DNA of 64,000 nucleotides from CAJWKT01 sp964465375 (GTDB taxonomy: Bacteria > Pseudomonadota > Gammaproteobacteria > Steroidobacterales > Rariloculaceae), in contig CAYXIJ010000011.1 in assembly GCA_964465375.1 (NCBI GenBank), positions 6,782-70,781 of the forward strand, written 5' to 3'. Made by a program: the position numbers and the translations under genes. The notes beneath the pieces are model-generated. The model saw nothing but the letters and a program-made list of their open reading frames with translations, was not told where the DNA came from and ran no database searches. Numbering within the stretch: position 1 is the first letter of the stretch; every line of letters starts with the position of its first letter. Shown here piece after piece: positions 24,693 to 32,225 of the stretch.

Positions 24693-25394
24693 TTAGTACA
24701 GTTTTTTCTTCAAATTGAAGCTATACAGTAGTGTTCTTTTTACGAACCTATACTTACCCAAGAGACTGACATTCCAATTAGATTGCCCATGAATTCGTTT
24801 AGAAAATTCCACTGGAAATCTCTTTATTGAAAGTTTTGATTTTTTTGCCATAAAGTAAGAGAACAAATCTAGTGAAAAATCTTTCGGTGGATTCTTCCAA
24901 GTCTCAAAAAAAGATCTATGGAAAATTGTAGGTTGGGCATTTATGTCCCACAACGATTTACGGAGAAGGATTGTCTCAAATATCGACATTCCATATGTAA
25001 ACATACAATCAAGCAATGGCCTACCATAGCGCTTTCCTTTTACAAAAATTCTTTGTGGATCATCTGAATCCAGAAAATATTGCAGGCCCCTAATCAAGTC
25101 GTTCGGGTCTGTCTGTAGGTCTGCATGCGTCCATGCAAGAATATCTCCCGTCGCATCATGAAGACCCTGCAGTATGCCATTCCCGTAACCTTCGTTCTTG
25201 CTAATTTTGACTAATTTTATGTGGGGATATTCTGCTATAAGACTAGATGAATCATCCGTTGACCCATTATCCACGAGAATCACTTCTACTGAGTATCTTT
25301 CAACAAGCTTTCCGCACCTATTTATCAGTATAGGAAGATTATCAGCTTCGTTAAAACAGGGTACTACTAAAGAAACATTCATCTTCCATTCCAT
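24693..25394 (-). CDS. Family 2 glycosyltransferase (polyprenyl-phosphate sugar synthase-like)
   Basis: A 233-residue GT-A transferase of the DPM1/GT2 type. The start is VSLVVPCFNEADNLPILI. VILVDNGSTDDSS and NEGYGNGILQGLHDATGD follow. The DxD-like site lies in WTHADLQTDPND, and the end carries the amphipathic RFPVEFSKRIHGQSNWN region. It has no membrane anchor of its own. Family members load a sugar on polyprenyl phosphate using NDP-sugar. GtrA and GT39-like proteins in the same run are the usual flippase and acceptor-side partners of such an enzyme. Confidence 0.83.
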   Translation of the reverse strand: MEWKMNVSLVVPCFNEADNLPILINRCGKLVERYSVEVILVDNGSTDDSSSLIAEYPHIKLVKISKNEGYGNGILQGLHDATGDILAWTHADLQTDPNDLIRGLQYFLDSDDPQRIFVKGKRYGRPLLDCMFTYGMSIFETILLRKSLWDINAQPTIFHRSFFETWKNPPKDFSLDLFSYFMAKKSKLSIKRFPVEFSKRIHGQSNWNVSLLGKYRFVKRTLLYSFNLKKKLY

Positions 25395-25423
25395 TCAGAA
25401 ACAACGAATGTGCGAGTGGATAT

Positions 25424-26845
25424 TTATCCTACTAGGTTTTTGGCATTTTCGACAACAAACTTGCCAAATAATTTCGGAAATCCAATCTTAAGAACACTAT
25501 CAATTGATTCTATAAAATAATCAATCTGTTTTTTGGTGATGATCAAAGGAGGCATTATGACAAGCATATTAGGCCTTGGGGGCGTGAAATGCGTGAGCAA
25601 ATCATGCTGGCTGTACAGGCACCTCACGATGCTCCCCATTAGGGCTACCTGCATGTCATTGACAAATGGAATCTTAAGTGACTTCAGATTCTTCTCATAC
25701 CGACTGAAATCAAAAACAATACCTAGATACAATCCTTTCCCGGTGATTTCTTTAATATGTTCAGGATATTTTCCCTTCAGATCCTGCAATTTTTCAAAAA
25801 AGTAAGATCCCTTTTCCTCTACATTCTCTAAAAACCTCTCGTCCGAGATCATGTTCAGTGCTTCTATCGCTACCGCACAGGATTCACCTAGGCCACCAAA
25901 AGTAGTTGAATGCAATGCACTATCTTTTCTTTTTCCATAGGCCTTCTTAGACAAAGCGGCACTGGTCACCATTACGCCAATAGCTCTCTTTCCTCCACCC
26001 AGTGCCTTTGATATTGTGAGAATGTCTGGCACAATTTTTTCTTCTAAAAATGAAAAAAGTCTCCCGGTTCTCCCCATACCGACTTTAATTTCATCCATCA
26101 GCATCAAAATATCATTCTCTTTGCACAGGCTTGCTACATCTCGTAAATAACCTGCAGGATGAATTCCCAGAGTCTGTCCTTGTATTGGCTCAATTACAAT
26201 TCCAGCTATAGAATTTTTATTTTTATCAATGATCTTGTCGTGTATTGCATGTTTTAAAGCTTCTATATTTCCAGGTTCAATAATAATTACATTTTTTCTT
26301 GGGATACCTGTATGGAACCCTGAAGCAAAATTCTCTGAATCTGTAAACGAAAGCGCTCCATGCGTTTTCCCGTGATAGTCTTCCCTAAATGTAACGAAAT
26401 GCTCTTTAAAATCAGGCTGCACTCTTGTCATTAGCTTAATCCCGGCTTCCACGGCCTCTGCCCCTGAGACCGTAAAAAATGACGTATCTAAAGGTGAGGG
26501 TAAAACCTGCGAAATATTGTATGCCAAAGCGGATTGCAATCGATTAATTCCAAATTTTTGCACATCGATTGCATTAAGCTGATGACACAAGCGTTCTGCA
26601 TCAACGATTTTTGGGTGGTTATGACCCAATCCAAGTACTCCAATTCCAGAAGTAAAATCAAGAATGGTTTTCCCATCCTTTGTCTTAATCTCGAGCCCCT
26701 GAGCAGAATCTATATCCATCTTAGTAAAGCCAAGAATCTTATAGATACTTAACAATCCTGGATTTATATGTTTTCGGTACAACCTCTGGTAGTCCCTTTC
26801 AGTTAATTCAAAGGACTCCTTAAGGCTTAGTGTCTTTTGGCTCAT
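25424..26845 (-). CDS. Class III PLP-dependent aminotransferase
   Basis: This 473-residue fold-type I enzyme has SGIGVLGLGHNHPKI, SGAEAVEAGIKL in the PLP-phosphate region, FREDYHGKTHGALSFTD, and IAGIVIEPIQGQ. MLMDEIKVGMGRTG corresponds to the usual DEVQTGxGRTG. ISKALGGGKRAIG holds the Schiff-base Lys. Class III members include glutamate-1-semialdehyde mutase, ornithine/acetylornithine and diaminobutyrate transaminases. The N-terminal extension before residue 35 is unusual. In this operon it follows a DprE1-like oxidase and precedes the GT2 gene. Oxidation followed by amination of a lipid- or nucleotide-linked intermediate is a possible logic, but this is inference. Confidence 0.85.
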   Translation of the reverse strand: MSQKTLSLKESFELTERDYQRLYRKHINPGLLSIYKILGFTKMDIDSAQGLEIKTKDGKTILDFTSGIGVLGLGHNHPKIVDAERLCHQLNAIDVQKFGINRLQSALAYNISQVLPSPLDTSFFTVSGAEAVEAGIKLMTRVQPDFKEHFVTFREDYHGKTHGALSFTDSENFASGFHTGIPRKNVIIIEPGNIEALKHAIHDKIIDKNKNSIAGIVIEPIQGQTLGIHPAGYLRDVASLCKENDILMLMDEIKVGMGRTGRLFSFLEEKIVPDILTISKALGGGKRAIGVMVTSAALSKKAYGKRKDSALHSTTFGGLGESCAVAIEALNMISDERFLENVEEKGSYFFEKLQDLKGKYPEHIKEITGKGLYLGIVFDFSRYEKNLKSLKIPFVNDMQVALMGSIVRCLYSQHDLLTHFTPPRPNMLVIMPPLIITKKQIDYFIESIDSVLKIGFPKLFGKFVVENAKNLVG

Positions 26846-26860
26846 TCTTATCTCATTTCT

Positions 26861-28291
26861 TCAGATTGAATATTTCGATGGCGCCCGAAGATCTTTATAA
26901 CTGATATCCATAATTCTTCTGTACATATTTGATTCAAATAAACTCGTAGGATCAATCATCTTTTTTACTGACAAGAATTCATCCAGTTTAGGGTACATTG
27001 CATAAAATTGATCTGCATTTAAAACTGGTGTTTTACCTAGATATATCCTCCCACCATACTTAATAACGCAATCGTTCATTTCATAAAACATTTTAACTTG
27101 CTCTTTAATCCTCCGGCTGCTCTTTGGAATATCCATCGTCATAGAGTAACCATCTAACGGGAAGGGCAAAAGAAATTCTTCTTTTTGTTGCCGATACGCC
27201 TTAAAAGCCGACATCACTGAATAGAAACCATATTTATGTGTGATTTTCAATAAATCCTGAAAACCATTGATGCTATTTTCCGTTGGTAATATTGGTTGAT
27301 ATAGAAAAAATCCATGCCTAAAAAAATAATTATACTTAGGGAACTTCATATCCATTAAATAATGATATTTTGACAAAGATACTTTCTTTCCCTGAACATC
27401 TGAAGACATATTTCCAGTTTTCACTTGAAGAGAATTAACAATTCGCATTGTTTGGGTATTTAAGAATAATCTTGCAACATATGGAACCAAGTTATTTGGA
27501 ATAAAACCAAATAGGTTCTTTGGAATTTTATGATCTCTTATTGCGTAATCTCCGTCTTCCAAAAAATTAGCATAATTTATTTCACCTCTTCCAATATTTT
27601 TTCCTCTTTTGATTGCATCCACCCATGCAATACTATATTCATACTTATCCTTAATTTCTTCATACGCCTCTACAAGTTCAGAAAAATTATTATGCACAGA
27701 GGCATTTCCATCTACATAGTAAGAAGAAATTTTCTTAAGTTGCAAAGAAACCTCAACAATTATCCCAAGCAAACCTAAACCCGATATCACCGAATAGAAC
27801 AGCTCGATATTTTCTGATCTAGAGCAGTTATATAATTTATTATCAGCTAAAATTACTTTGAACGACTGAACATGCTCACCAATACAGCCACGATGGAGGG
27901 CATTTTTTCCATGAATATTATTTCCTAAAGCCCCCGCCAAAGTAACAAATCGGGTTCCTGGCATGGCAGGAAATACCCAACCAGAAGGTACACAATGCAA
28001 TAAAATTTTCTCTATGGTTGCACCCGCTTCTGCAGTAATAATTCCAGTGGCGGAATCCCAAGAAGATATTTTTCTCATTCGTGATAAATCTAATACTACT
28101 TGATTATCATTTAGGGTATTATCTCCATAGCTCCTACCCGCTCCTCTACAACTAATTCTATATCCATGTTCTGTAGCAATTTTTATTACCTCATGCACAT
28201 CGTTTATAGCCGTACATGAATACACAGATGAATTGGAGTAGGTTGACCGGCCCCAGCCAAAAACCTTTTTTTGTTTCCCGCTGACAAACAT
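26861..28291 (-). CDS. FAD-linked oxidase of the DprE1 / VAO type
   Basis: A 476-residue vanillyl-alcohol-oxidase-type flavoprotein. The PCMH-type FAD domain shows YRISCRGAGRSYGD, VVLDLSRM, ITAEAGATIEKIL and PGTRFVTLAGALGNNIHGKN. ENIELFYSVISGLGLLGIIVEV also belongs to this domain. The substrate domain ends with GGRIYLGKTPVLNADQF and MIDPTSLFESNMYRRI. The order and spacing agree with decaprenylphosphoryl-beta-D-ribose 2-oxidase, which oxidises the C2 hydroxyl of a polyprenyl-linked ribose. Homologues outside actinobacteria are widespread but largely uncharacterised. No DprE2-like reductase is adjacent; a class III aminotransferase follows instead, so the ketone might be aminated. The sugar and carrier are not known. 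Confidence 0.8.
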   Translation of the reverse strand: MFVSGKQKKVFGWGRSTYSNSSVYSCTAINDVHEVIKIATEHGYRISCRGAGRSYGDNTLNDNQVVLDLSRMRKISSWDSATGIITAEAGATIEKILLHCVPSGWVFPAMPGTRFVTLAGALGNNIHGKNALHRGCIGEHVQSFKVILADNKLYNCSRSENIELFYSVISGLGLLGIIVEVSLQLKKISSYYVDGNASVHNNFSELVEAYEEIKDKYEYSIAWVDAIKRGKNIGRGEINYANFLEDGDYAIRDHKIPKNLFGFIPNNLVPYVARLFLNTQTMRIVNSLQVKTGNMSSDVQGKKVSLSKYHYLMDMKFPKYNYFFRHGFFLYQPILPTENSINGFQDLLKITHKYGFYSVMSAFKAYRQQKEEFLLPFPLDGYSMTMDIPKSSRRIKEQVKMFYEMNDCVIKYGGRIYLGKTPVLNADQFYAMYPKLDEFLSVKKMIDPTSLFESNMYRRIMDISYKDLRAPSKYSI

Positions 28292-28298
28292 TTATCTA

Positions 28299-29015
28299 CT
28301 AAAGTCCTGAATCATGACTAAAAATTATATACCCTTTCTCGTATTTATTTATGTCAGACTGCACAACTTGATATCCATGTTCAGTGAATATTTCTCTGTG
28401 TCGTGGAGAAATATAAATTACTTTAATAGACCTTGGGAATTCCAAAATAGAAAGATTAATTTTATCCACCATTTTTCTCATCGTCCTCTCATTGAAGGGG
28501 TCATAGAAGAAAAAGACATTCGCTAATGGAGAAATTAAATATTCCAATGCATCTCCACAAACTATCTCCCAACTAGGAAAAATTTTTTTGTTTTCTCGAA
28601 AATAGATATTTAGATTATCTTCTGCCTGCCTAGATAATAACTCTGAAAACTCAACCCCAACGATTTTTTTAGGACCAAATTCGGACGAAAACATTAAAAT
28701 TCTTCCTGCGCCACACCCAAAATCAACAAACTCACAACCGGATAAATCTGATTTAATTATTCGAAAAACTTTTCTTGCAATGTAGTAGGGTGTCGGAAAA
28801 TATTCAGTTGAATTTTCCTTCATTTCCGGGGAAACATCGAGCTCCTGATGATTGACCGAGAAAAGAGTATTGACCTTGAATTTTAAGCCATAAAAAATTT
28901 CATAGGGTATAAACTTCAATATACTTATAAACCCCCAGGTACGAGCTATCTTAAAAACCCTGAAAAAAAATCTGGATTTCTCGGTGAAGAATTCCTTTAA
29001 ATTCAAGTGCGCCAT
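28299..29015 (-). CDS. Class I SAM-dependent methyltransferase
   Basis: A 238-residue protein with a membrane-proximal N-terminus of about 60 residues. The Rossmann methyltransferase core has motif I CEFVDFGCGAGRILMF, KKIVGVEFSE as the acidic end of strand 2, IVCGDALEY, and the motif IV-like NVFFFYDPFNE. The DPF sequence resembles the N/D-PP-F/Y site of amino-group or small-molecule methyltransferases, so an N-methylation is possible. It ends 7 bases from the DprE1-like gene. The methyl acceptor cannot be deduced. Confidence 0.75.
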   Translation of the reverse strand: MAHLNLKEFFTEKSRFFFRVFKIARTWGFISILKFIPYEIFYGLKFKVNTLFSVNHQELDVSPEMKENSTEYFPTPYYIARKVFRIIKSDLSGCEFVDFGCGAGRILMFSSEFGPKKIVGVEFSELLSRQAEDNLNIYFRENKKIFPSWEIVCGDALEYLISPLANVFFFYDPFNERTMRKMVDKINLSILEFPRSIKVIYISPRHREIFTEHGYQVVQSDINKYEKGYIIFSHDSGL

Positions 29016-29036
29016 AGAAATTTTCTGCTTATAAAA

Positions 29037-29480
29037 TTATTTTATATTAGGTTTATCTATCTTATTTATTGACTTAAATACATACATATCAATTAGTAAA
29101 AACGACAGTAGAGCAGCGAAGGCTAAAGCAACAATATTAGCTAATAGGGGATCCATCTGTAGAAACTCAACCAAACAAAAAAGTAAGGCCTGACAGAAAA
29201 ATAAAGCTGCTATCTGAGCTGCAGAATACGGAAATATATATGATTTACCAACAACAGTTTTTTTAGAAAAAGTCCAATTTTTGTTGAGGCTATAACCCAA
29301 CAAGAGTCCAATTATATACCCAATTGTTGATGACAAAATGTAATGAAACTGAAGTAGCCTGTATATCACAACAAAACAGCCATAATTGACGAGCGTAGAT
29401 ACTAAACCCACTACAGCAAACCCAATTCCTCTTCTTAATAAACTATTGATTTTCATAATATTAATCATCATCAACTGCAA
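29037..29480 (-). CDS. GtrA-like small membrane protein (putative polyprenyl-sugar flippase)
   Basis: A 147-residue protein with four hydrophobic segments and GtrA-family landmarks: RRGIGFAVVGLVSTLVNYG in the first helix, GYIIGLLLGYSLNKNWTFSK between helices 2 and 3, and LSFLLIDMYVF at the end. GtrA proteins are thought to move polyprenyl-phosphate-linked sugars across the inner membrane for periplasmic glycosylation. The first Met codons are ambiguous; MKINSLL at 29456 may be the true start. The gene begins the 29.5-19.8 kb run, consistent with a donor made by the GT2 gene and used by the GT39-like gene. Confidence 0.83.
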   Translation of the reverse strand: MQLMMINIMKINSLLRRGIGFAVVGLVSTLVNYGCFVVIYRLLQFHYILSSTIGYIIGLLLGYSLNKNWTFSKKTVVGKSYIFPYSAAQIAALFFCQALLFCLVEFLQMDPLLANIVALAFAALLSFLLIDMYVFKSINKIDKPNIK

Positions 29481-29667
29481 TCAAAGATCTTTTTAAAGAT
29501 CCTTATCTATATATTACAACGAAGGGAAACTAATATCTGACCAGTTCTGAGCAAAGATTAAAATGGGGGAAGTGCACTAACTTTTGCGTACCATCATTAA
29601 TGGTATTAAGCGGAAAATTTGGCTGGAAAAGTATAACCTAAAACTTAAATACACGAGAGATATGTCC

Positions 29668-31317
29668 TCAGGAACTATTTCTATTTTCCCATCTTTTTAA
29701 ATAAGACCTTTTTAATAGAGGTAAAGACTCAGATTCAATATACCGATCATTTTCAAGGCGATATTTGTGAGAATTCCATTTGTGAAAGCAAGACTGCCAA
29801 TATTCGTATGTCATTAAGTCATCTGGCGTTCCCCAGCAAATATAATTCTCAATTTCAAAAATTTTGCACACTTTCCCAATTTGGATCGCATCGTTTATTG
29901 CCATATCGATGTAATATTCTCCGTTTACCTTCGCTTCTCTATGCTTCATATGATTGATAGAATCTATAAAATCATCCAAAGATTTGAAAGTGAATGCTCC
30001 AACTATAATCGGGTCATTACTTGGATCCGAAAGCTGCTTCTTAACGGAAACTTTTTTAATATACCCATCCGTATCAACATCAATCCATCCATAATTCTCA
30101 GGAAACCTTATTGCACCCGGGTAACCTCTGGCTGCCCAAACAATGACATCAATAGAATCATCAGCCATTATTTCATCAAACAATTTTTCATCATACTGCA
30201 TACCATTATCACAAGCCCCTATTGTAACCTTCGAGCCTCTGGCAAGATCTTTGGATCCTTCAATGCACGTAGTTGCTTGACCATCTGTCAGTGATTCAAG
30301 AATGGAAAAATGAGGATTTTCAGAAAATTCAGAAAGTTTACCTATTAGCTTGCTCAAATCGGGCAAATCTTCTCTCAAAATAAAAGTTTGTGACTCCGTT
30401 TTAGGTAAATCTCGGATAGCTTGGATAGCCATTGGCCTCCCTCCAACAGAGATTAAGGGTTTGGGCGTTGAATAGCCCTGCTCTGCAAACCTTCTGCCCT
30501 CTCCTACCATAGGAACCAGTAGATTACCCTTATGAAACGGAACTTTTTTGTCTTCTATGACTCTATTAAATACATTGGACCAATACCGATAATCATGTAG
30601 ATCCTGCGGGGTCCCCCATTGCATAAAATAATTTAATTCGTAAACAAGAATATTCAGCCCATCTTCAATCATTGGCTTATAAGGCATGCTGACATAATAT
30701 TCTTCACCAACCATCAATTTTTCTTCGATACACCTTTCAAAATATTCCTTCATCATTGTCGCTGACTTAAAATAATAAGTTCCAGATGATGCAAACTCAT
30801 TATTTGGATTGCTGGTAAAGGGTTTTTTTTCTTGTATATCTAAAATTTTTGAATCATTCTCTTTTATATAAGCATAGTTGTTATTCCATAGCGTATGGGG
30901 GTGAAAACCCCTATAGCTCGGTATTGCTCCGTCACACTTATTATTAGCAACAAACTTCTTAAAATGACTGAAATCCCAATAGCAGGTAAAATCACAATAA
31001 TTAACAATGGTTGGTTCATCCAGATTAACTTTTTTTAAGCCCTGTAATACAGCGTAGACTGGGCCCAATTTATGTTCCGATATACCTAGTACTGTCCCAG
31101 ATGGACATACAGCATTAAGTGTATCCTCCATCTTAAATTCCGGTTTTATAAGGTGGTTTTCATTGCAAATAAAAAAAACTTCTTTTTCTCCGGGAAACAT
31201 TTCAACTACATGTTGGATAATAGGCTTGCCATCAACCTCTATCAAAGACTTTGGAATAACATAACCCGCTGCACGAAATCGCTCTCCGAATCCAGACATG
31301 GGTATAATGATTTGCAT
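29668..31317 (-). CDS. Two-domain sugar nucleotidyltransferase (tandem NTP-transferase)
   Basis: About 549 residues from the ATG at 31317, chosen because it directly precedes the first beta strand IIIPMSGFGERF. Two nucleotidyltransferase domains follow one another. Domain 1 (about 1-245) has AAGYVIPKSLIEVDGKPIIQ and IVNYCDFTCYWD, ending with FMQWGTPQDLHDYRYW. Domain 2 (about 255-540) has LLVPMVGEGRRFAEQGYS, TPKPLISVGGRPMAIQAI and TIGACDNGMQYD, ending with CWGTPDDLMTYEYW. Both keep the glycine-rich loop and Lys. The repeated WGTPxDLxxYxYW ending points to an internal duplication. They probably activate a sugar-1-phosphate or a related phosphate as an NDP derivative; whether the domains act on different substrates is unknown. 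The gene is separated from GtrA by about 190 bases. Confidence 0.78.
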   Translation of the reverse strand: MQIIIPMSGFGERFRAAGYVIPKSLIEVDGKPIIQHVVEMFPGEKEVFFICNENHLIKPEFKMEDTLNAVCPSGTVLGISEHKLGPVYAVLQGLKKVNLDEPTIVNYCDFTCYWDFSHFKKFVANNKCDGAIPSYRGFHPHTLWNNNYAYIKENDSKILDIQEKKPFTSNPNNEFASSGTYYFKSATMMKEYFERCIEEKLMVGEEYYVSMPYKPMIEDGLNILVYELNYFMQWGTPQDLHDYRYWSNVFNRVIEDKKVPFHKGNLLVPMVGEGRRFAEQGYSTPKPLISVGGRPMAIQAIRDLPKTESQTFILREDLPDLSKLIGKLSEFSENPHFSILESLTDGQATTCIEGSKDLARGSKVTIGACDNGMQYDEKLFDEIMADDSIDVIVWAARGYPGAIRFPENYGWIDVDTDGYIKKVSVKKQLSDPSNDPIIVGAFTFKSLDDFIDSINHMKHREAKVNGEYYIDMAINDAIQIGKVCKIFEIENYICWGTPDDLMTYEYWQSCFHKWNSHKYRLENDRYIESESLPLLKRSYLKRWENRNSS

Positions 31318-31529
31318 GATCTTGCTGTTTTTAAAACCTAATAAATTAGAATGCACCTATAAAGGTGATACGAAAATTTCAATTTCTTTACAACTATAAA
31401 AACAATATTTTTTCAGAGAAATCACTTAATGGAGAGTTAATTCACATGCTATTTTGACTTACAAATAGTGTAGATGTAAAAAAATAATTAAATAATAGCT
31501 GCAATTTTTTCTTCTTATCTTTTCGCACT

Positions 31530-32225
31530 TCACCTATGAATTATTCCTCGGCCAACCGCATACTTTGAATGACGCCCAGATGATAATTTTTCAAATAACG
31601 GCTCTGATGTACTGGATATTAGGTCATAAACCTCGGGCTCAAATTTTATTTCTACGATGCCATATTCCATGGGATACGAAGCCTGGTTGAATTCAGAATT
31701 TAAGGCCAACCACCCGTCCATCGGATCCCAAAATTTAAGATCGCTATCGACGGTACACCTTAGGTCTATTGACCTACTTTGATAGTATTCCCTGTCATAA
31801 CAAACTCCCAGTGATGCTACCGAACAGGGAGTTAGAAAAGGCTTGAGATGGTTGGGAGAACTTTCAATCAGATAATTAATTAGATTGATACTTGAACCCC
31901 TGAGGATATCATTTGGTAGGTCTATTTTATGAACTATTTTTTCCCCTACGAAATTTTTTCTTAGCTTAACCTCTAGCCTAAAACTAATATTTTTATTGCA
32001 ATATGACTTTCCCTCCTCTGTGTACCACCTAAGCCGTACCTTACTACGATTAGAGACACCATCTAAGTTATTCCTATAATCTTCAAAGCTAATGGTATCC
32101 AGGTAAAGGCTATTGACTCTTCTTCTTGGAAAAGCATTATCGAAAATGAACGAGGAGCGGCGTATAGACTCTCTAATTTCATCTAAGAATTCAATGCTAA
32201 AAGTATATTTTTTTTCGTACCTCAC
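31530..32225 (-). CDS. VTC-domain protein (polyphosphate polymerase-like)
   Basis: A 231-residue member of the VTC/CYTH-like triphosphate tunnel family. Basic and acidic residues typical of the tunnel appear in order: RYEKKYTF, NSLYLDTISFEDY, KVRLRWYTEEGK, FRLEVKLRKN, IVEIKFEP and SSGRHSKYAVG. In yeast Vtc4 this fold makes polyphosphate from ATP. Bacterial members usually sit beside CotH and DUF4956 genes, and their product is uncertain. The start is GTG at 32223-32225, sharing four bases with the stop of the CotH gene (GTGA), so the two are translationally coupled. Confidence 0.82.
   Translation of the reverse strand: MRYEKKYTFSIEFLDEIRESIRRSSFIFDNAFPRRRVNSLYLDTISFEDYRNNLDGVSNRSKVRLRWYTEEGKSYCNKNISFRLEVKLRKNFVGEKIVHKIDLPNDILRGSSINLINYLIESSPNHLKPFLTPCSVASLGVCYDREYYQSRSIDLRCTVDSDLKFWDPMDGWLALNSEFNQASYPMEYGIVEIKFEPEVYDLISSTSEPLFEKLSSGRHSKYAVGRGIIHR

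Noticed and set aside
26861..28291. A complete DprE1-DprE2 arabinose pathway
   Set aside because: No DprE2-like reductase, UbiA-type transferase or arabinosyltransferase is next to the oxidase, so the actinobacterial pathway cannot be claimed.
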